From assembly GCF_003479805.1 (NCBI RefSeq), contig NZ_QUHV01000003.1, forward strand, positions 1 through 64,000: DNA of 64,000 nucleotides. The letters run 5' to 3'. The first letter of the stretch is position 1; the number at the start of each line of letters is the position of its first letter. The position numbers and the translations under genes were made by a program. This stretch comes from Collinsella sp. AF08-23. GTDB lineage: Bacteria; Actinomycetota; Coriobacteriia; Coriobacteriales; Coriobacteriaceae. This document shows positions 61,650-64,000 of this stretch, in pieces. Under the pieces are notes generated by a model. It worked only from the letters and a program-made list of their open reading frames with translations. It was not told the origin of the DNA and did no database searches.

Positions 61650-63239
61650 ATGTCGTTAGGAGCCGTTTTGTCAATTGCCGACCTTGCCATCCCCTTCATA
61701 TTGGCCCTTTTGCCCATCGTCTGGTTGATCGTCGCGCTCGTGGCGCTTCGCCTTCCCGCGTGGAAGGCGGCGTCGGGATCGTTCGTCATTTCCTGTGTGC
61801 TCGCGCTTGCATGGTGGGGCATGCCCATCCCCGAGGTCGCCACGGCGAGTCTCGAGGGCTTTCTCATGGCGCTGTGGCCTATCGTGCTCGTGATCATCGC
61901 GGCGGTCTTTACCTATAACCTGTGCGTCCGCACGGGGGCCATGGACGTGATCGGGTCGATGATCACCTCGCTCTCGACCGATCGCCGCGTTCTCGCATTG
62001 CTGGTCGCTTGGTGCTTTGGTGGCTTCATGGAGGGCATGAGCGGATTCGGGACCGCCGTGGCGATTCCGGCGGGCATGCTCGCGGCACTCGGTTTCCCAG
62101 CGTTGCAGGCAGTTCTCATCTGCCTGGTCGCCAATGGCGTTCCCACCTGCTTCGGTTCCGTGGGCGTTCCCACCGTGTCGCTCGCGGGCCTCACGGGGCT
62201 CGACCCGGTTCGCCTTGCCTTTACCGAGATGGTTCAGCTTGCGCCATTTTTCGTCATCGTTCCGTTCATCGTCGTGTTCCTCGCCGCCGAGACCGGTGAG
62301 GAGTGCGCGCCGGGTGCCGGCGTGGGTACGCGTCTCGGCGGCGTTTGGCATATCGCCCTGGCGTCGGGTGTCGCCTACGCGCTGCCGTCCTTGGCGGTCG
62401 CGGCGTTCGTGGGGCCTGAGCTCACGGTTGTGGTCGGCTCCCTGTGCTCGCTTATCGTCACGGCGTTGTTGGCGCGCCGTCCGGGCGCGGCACGCGACGA
62501 GTATCGCATGGAGATCGCATCGACCGAGAAGGCGACCTTGGCAGGTGCCCTGCGTGCATGGTCGTGCTTTATCTTGATCTTCGTGCTGCTGCTCGCGACC
62601 TCGAAGCTCGTGCCGTCCCTGAACGCGTGGCTCGCCCAGTTCTCGAGCTCGGTCACGATCTTCTCTGGTTCCGATCCCTCGACCGTCACGTTCACGTGGA
62701 TCAACACACCCGGCGTTTGGATCTTCATCGCCGCGTTCATTGGCGGCCTCATCCAAGGTGCGGCTCCGCGCGTGATGTGCGAAGTGCTTGCCGCCACCGT
62801 CAAGCAGATGATGCCCACGGTCATCACCATGCTCGCCGTACTCGGCTGCGCGAAGGTCATGGGATACGCCGGCATGATTTCGGCCGTGTCGTCGTTTTGC
62901 ATCGCGGTCACCGGCTCGTTGTTCCCGTTGATGGCGCCGGTCATCGGCGCGGTAGGCGCGTTCGTCACGGGGTCTGGCACGAGCTCGGGGCTGTTGTTCG
63001 GCTCGGTGCAACAGCAGGCTGCGGAGGCACTCGGCATGGACTCCTACTGGATGGTGGCGCTCAATTCGCTCGGCGTGGGCGCGGGCAAGATGATCTCGCC
63101 GCAGACGCTCGCCATTGGCCTGGCTGCCGTCAAGACCGTGGGTGTGGAGGGAAAGCTCCTTGCCCGCGTGATGCCCATCGCCATCGTGTTCATGGTGTTG
63201 ATGGCCGCCCTCGGCTTGGGTGGGGCGCTGCTGCTCTAA
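61650..63239 (+). CDS. lldP: L-lactate permease family transporter
   Basis: This 529-residue membrane protein of the LctP/LldP family has about 14 helices. It shows GGFMEGMSGFGTAVAIPAGM (about 126-145), the VPTCFGSVGVPTVSL region with conserved Gly/Pro, and VGAFVTGSGTSSGLLFGSVQ near residue 440. It probably imports or exports lactate with protons. It links with larA and the channel gene 30 kb away. The start at 61650 has only a weak ribosome site. Confidence 0.9.
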   Translation: MSLGAVLSIADLAIPFILALLPIVWLIVALVALRLPAWKAASGSFVISCVLALAWWGMPIPEVATASLEGFLMALWPIVLVIIAAVFTYNLCVRTGAMDVIGSMITSLSTDRRVLALLVAWCFGGFMEGMSGFGTAVAIPAGMLAALGFPALQAVLICLVANGVPTCFGSVGVPTVSLAGLTGLDPVRLAFTEMVQLAPFFVIVPFIVVFLAAETGEECAPGAGVGTRLGGVWHIALASGVAYALPSLAVAAFVGPELTVVVGSLCSLIVTALLARRPGAARDEYRMEIASTEKATLAGALRAWSCFILIFVLLLATSKLVPSLNAWLAQFSSSVTIFSGSDPSTVTFTWINTPGVWIFIAAFIGGLIQGAAPRVMCEVLAATVKQMMPTVITMLAVLGCAKVMGYAGMISAVSSFCIAVTGSLFPLMAPVIGAVGAFVTGSGTSSGLLFGSVQQQAAEALGMDSYWMVALNSLGVGAGKMISPQTLAIGLAAVKTVGVEGKLLARVMPIAIVFMVLMAALGLGGALLL

Positions 63240-63256
63240 GTGCGGCTGATCCCGTC

Positions 63257-63446
63257 GCCGCGAGGCCCTGCGGGTTTTCCCTTCGCGCGTGGTTCCGCTT
63301 CGCTCCACAAAAACGCGCTGCGGGGAAACCCTCCGGCGCCTCGCGGCTGCGTTGCCGTAGCTCAGGCTCCGGGGCATTCTCCCGTAGACCGTTTTGTGGA
63401 GCGCAGCGGAACCACGGTCGAAGGGAGTATGCCCTGGAGCCTGAGC
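63257..63446. repeat. Nested palindromic element after lldP (copy D type)
   Basis: Four pairs of inverted repeats are interleaved: GCCGCGAGGC/GCCTCGCGGC (63257, 63338), GGGTTTTCCC-type (63271, 63322), CGTGGTTCCGCT.../...AGCGGAACCACG (63288-63315, 63390-63416), and GCTCAGGCTCCGG.../...GGAGCCTGAGC (63360-63383, 63423-63446). No protein is encoded. It is unlike copies A-C in core sequence. Confidence 0.7.
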
Positions 63447-63466
63447 GGTGAGGTCGCCGGCGAAGA

Positions 63467-63503
63467 AGGAGCCCCGTGCAGGTGGGTGCACGGGGCTCCT
63501 TTT
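63467..63503. terminator. Terminator between lldP and pckA
   Basis: AGGAGCCCCGTGCA and TGCACGGGGCTCCT are perfect reverse complements around GGTGGG, followed by TTT. It serves the convergent genes. Confidence 0.85.
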
Positions 63504-63524
63504 CGCTTGCTATGACGTGGGGCC

Positions 63525-64000
63525 TTAGGCGCGCGGGCCTGCGTTCTTCACGTTCTCGGGCAGGTGGGCGTACTTCTTCTCGAAGTTCTCCTGGAACATG
63601 CCGGCGAGCTTCTTGGCCGTGGCGTCGTACTCTTCCTTGCTGGCCCAGCACTTCCACGGGACCATGACGTCGTCCGGCACGCCGGGGCAGGTGGTGGGGA
63701 TGTCCAGGTTGAAGACCTCGTCGTGGATGAACTCGGCATCCTCGAGCGAGCCGTCGAGCGCGGCGTTGACGTTGATGCGGTTGTAGACGAGCGGGATGCG
63801 GTGACCCACGCCGTAGGAGCCCTCGACCCAGCCGGTGTTGACCAGGTAGACGCGGGTCTTGCCTTCGGCGATGCGCTCGCCGAGCATGTCGGCGTAGACC
63901 ATCGGGTCAAGCGGCATGAAGGGCTCGCCGAACAGGGCGGAGAAGGTGGGCACGGGCTCCTTGATGCCGAGCTCGGTGCCGGCGACCTTGGAGGTGAAGC
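63525..64000 (-). CDS. pckA: Phosphoenolpyruvate carboxykinase (ATP), C-terminal part
   Basis: The last 158 codons of PckA are present and the gene continues past the window edge. Conserved C-terminal blocks are FSALFGEPFMPLDPMVYADM, VYLVNTGWVEGSYGVGHRI, and NVNAALDGSLEDAEF. The enzyme interconverts oxaloacetate and PEP with ATP; in anaerobes it often runs toward oxaloacetate. The 5' portion cannot be assessed. Confidence 0.93.
   Translation of the reverse strand, partial: FTSKVAGTELGIKEPVPTFSALFGEPFMPLDPMVYADMLGERIAEGKTRVYLVNTGWVEGSYGVGHRIPLVYNRINVNAALDGSLEDAEFIHDEVFNLDIPTTCPGVPDDVMVPWKCWASKEEYDATAKKLAGMFQENFEKKYAHLPENVKNAGPRA

Overview
The window is GC-rich, gene-dense chromosomal DNA. Gene content and style point to an actinobacterium of the class Coriobacteriia, most likely Collinsella or a close relative: strong Shine-Dalgarno sites, occasional TTG and GTG starts, ruvCAB, fhs and folD, a 1Fe superoxide reductase, lactate-handling genes, an ATP-type PEP carboxykinase, and many palindromic intergenic repeats. 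The genus is an inference; no rRNA is present to confirm it.

0-38 kb is mostly housekeeping. It holds dnaE, a superoxide reductase, a catalytically degenerate NAD-synthetase-like protein, ruvC-ruvA-ruvB behind an SOS box, fhs-folD-C69 dipeptidase, a phasin-like/UbiB pair, a metG-GNAT-rlmA operon, DUF3267-queH-queA, glyA behind a structured non-coding stretch, an MFS exporter, and a zinc/cadmium module (P1B ATPase, separate HMA protein, SmtB-like ArsR with two operators). It continues with a DUF2975/XRE pair, a lactate racemase module (LarD-like channel, LarA, divergent Crp/Fnr regulator), a decayed polysaccharide deacetylase, an exonuclease, ucpA, a His-rich permease and a UPF0178 protein.

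38.4-51 kb is a lower-GC type II-A CRISPR-Cas island: tracrRNA on the minus strand, then cas9-cas1-cas2-csn2 and a very long array. The array has 61 full 36-bp repeats plus a truncated terminal one, in four blocks of 42, 10, 7 and 2 (+1). The blocks are separated by inserts of 580, 955 and 862 bp, each bounded directly by complete repeats. The inserts look like bacteriophage DNA: the start of a scaffold-like gene, a HicA/HicB pair, and a RusA-small gene-small gene-HNH run whose two end genes are cut off at the repeats. They read as giant spacers, or as scars of recombination or assembly. This is the most unusual part of the window.

51-64 kb returns to chromosomal genes: small hypothetical proteins, a HAD-IB phosphatase, a MerR-TipAS regulator with a classic 19-bp-spacer promoter, a histidine phosphatase, serC-serA-DUF1015 (serine synthesis), a PPP-family phosphatase, a flippase, a lactate permease (lldP) and the 3' part of pckA. 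With the larA module and glyA/fhs/folD, the window links lactate, serine and one-carbon metabolism. Several families of imperfect palindromic elements are scattered between genes.
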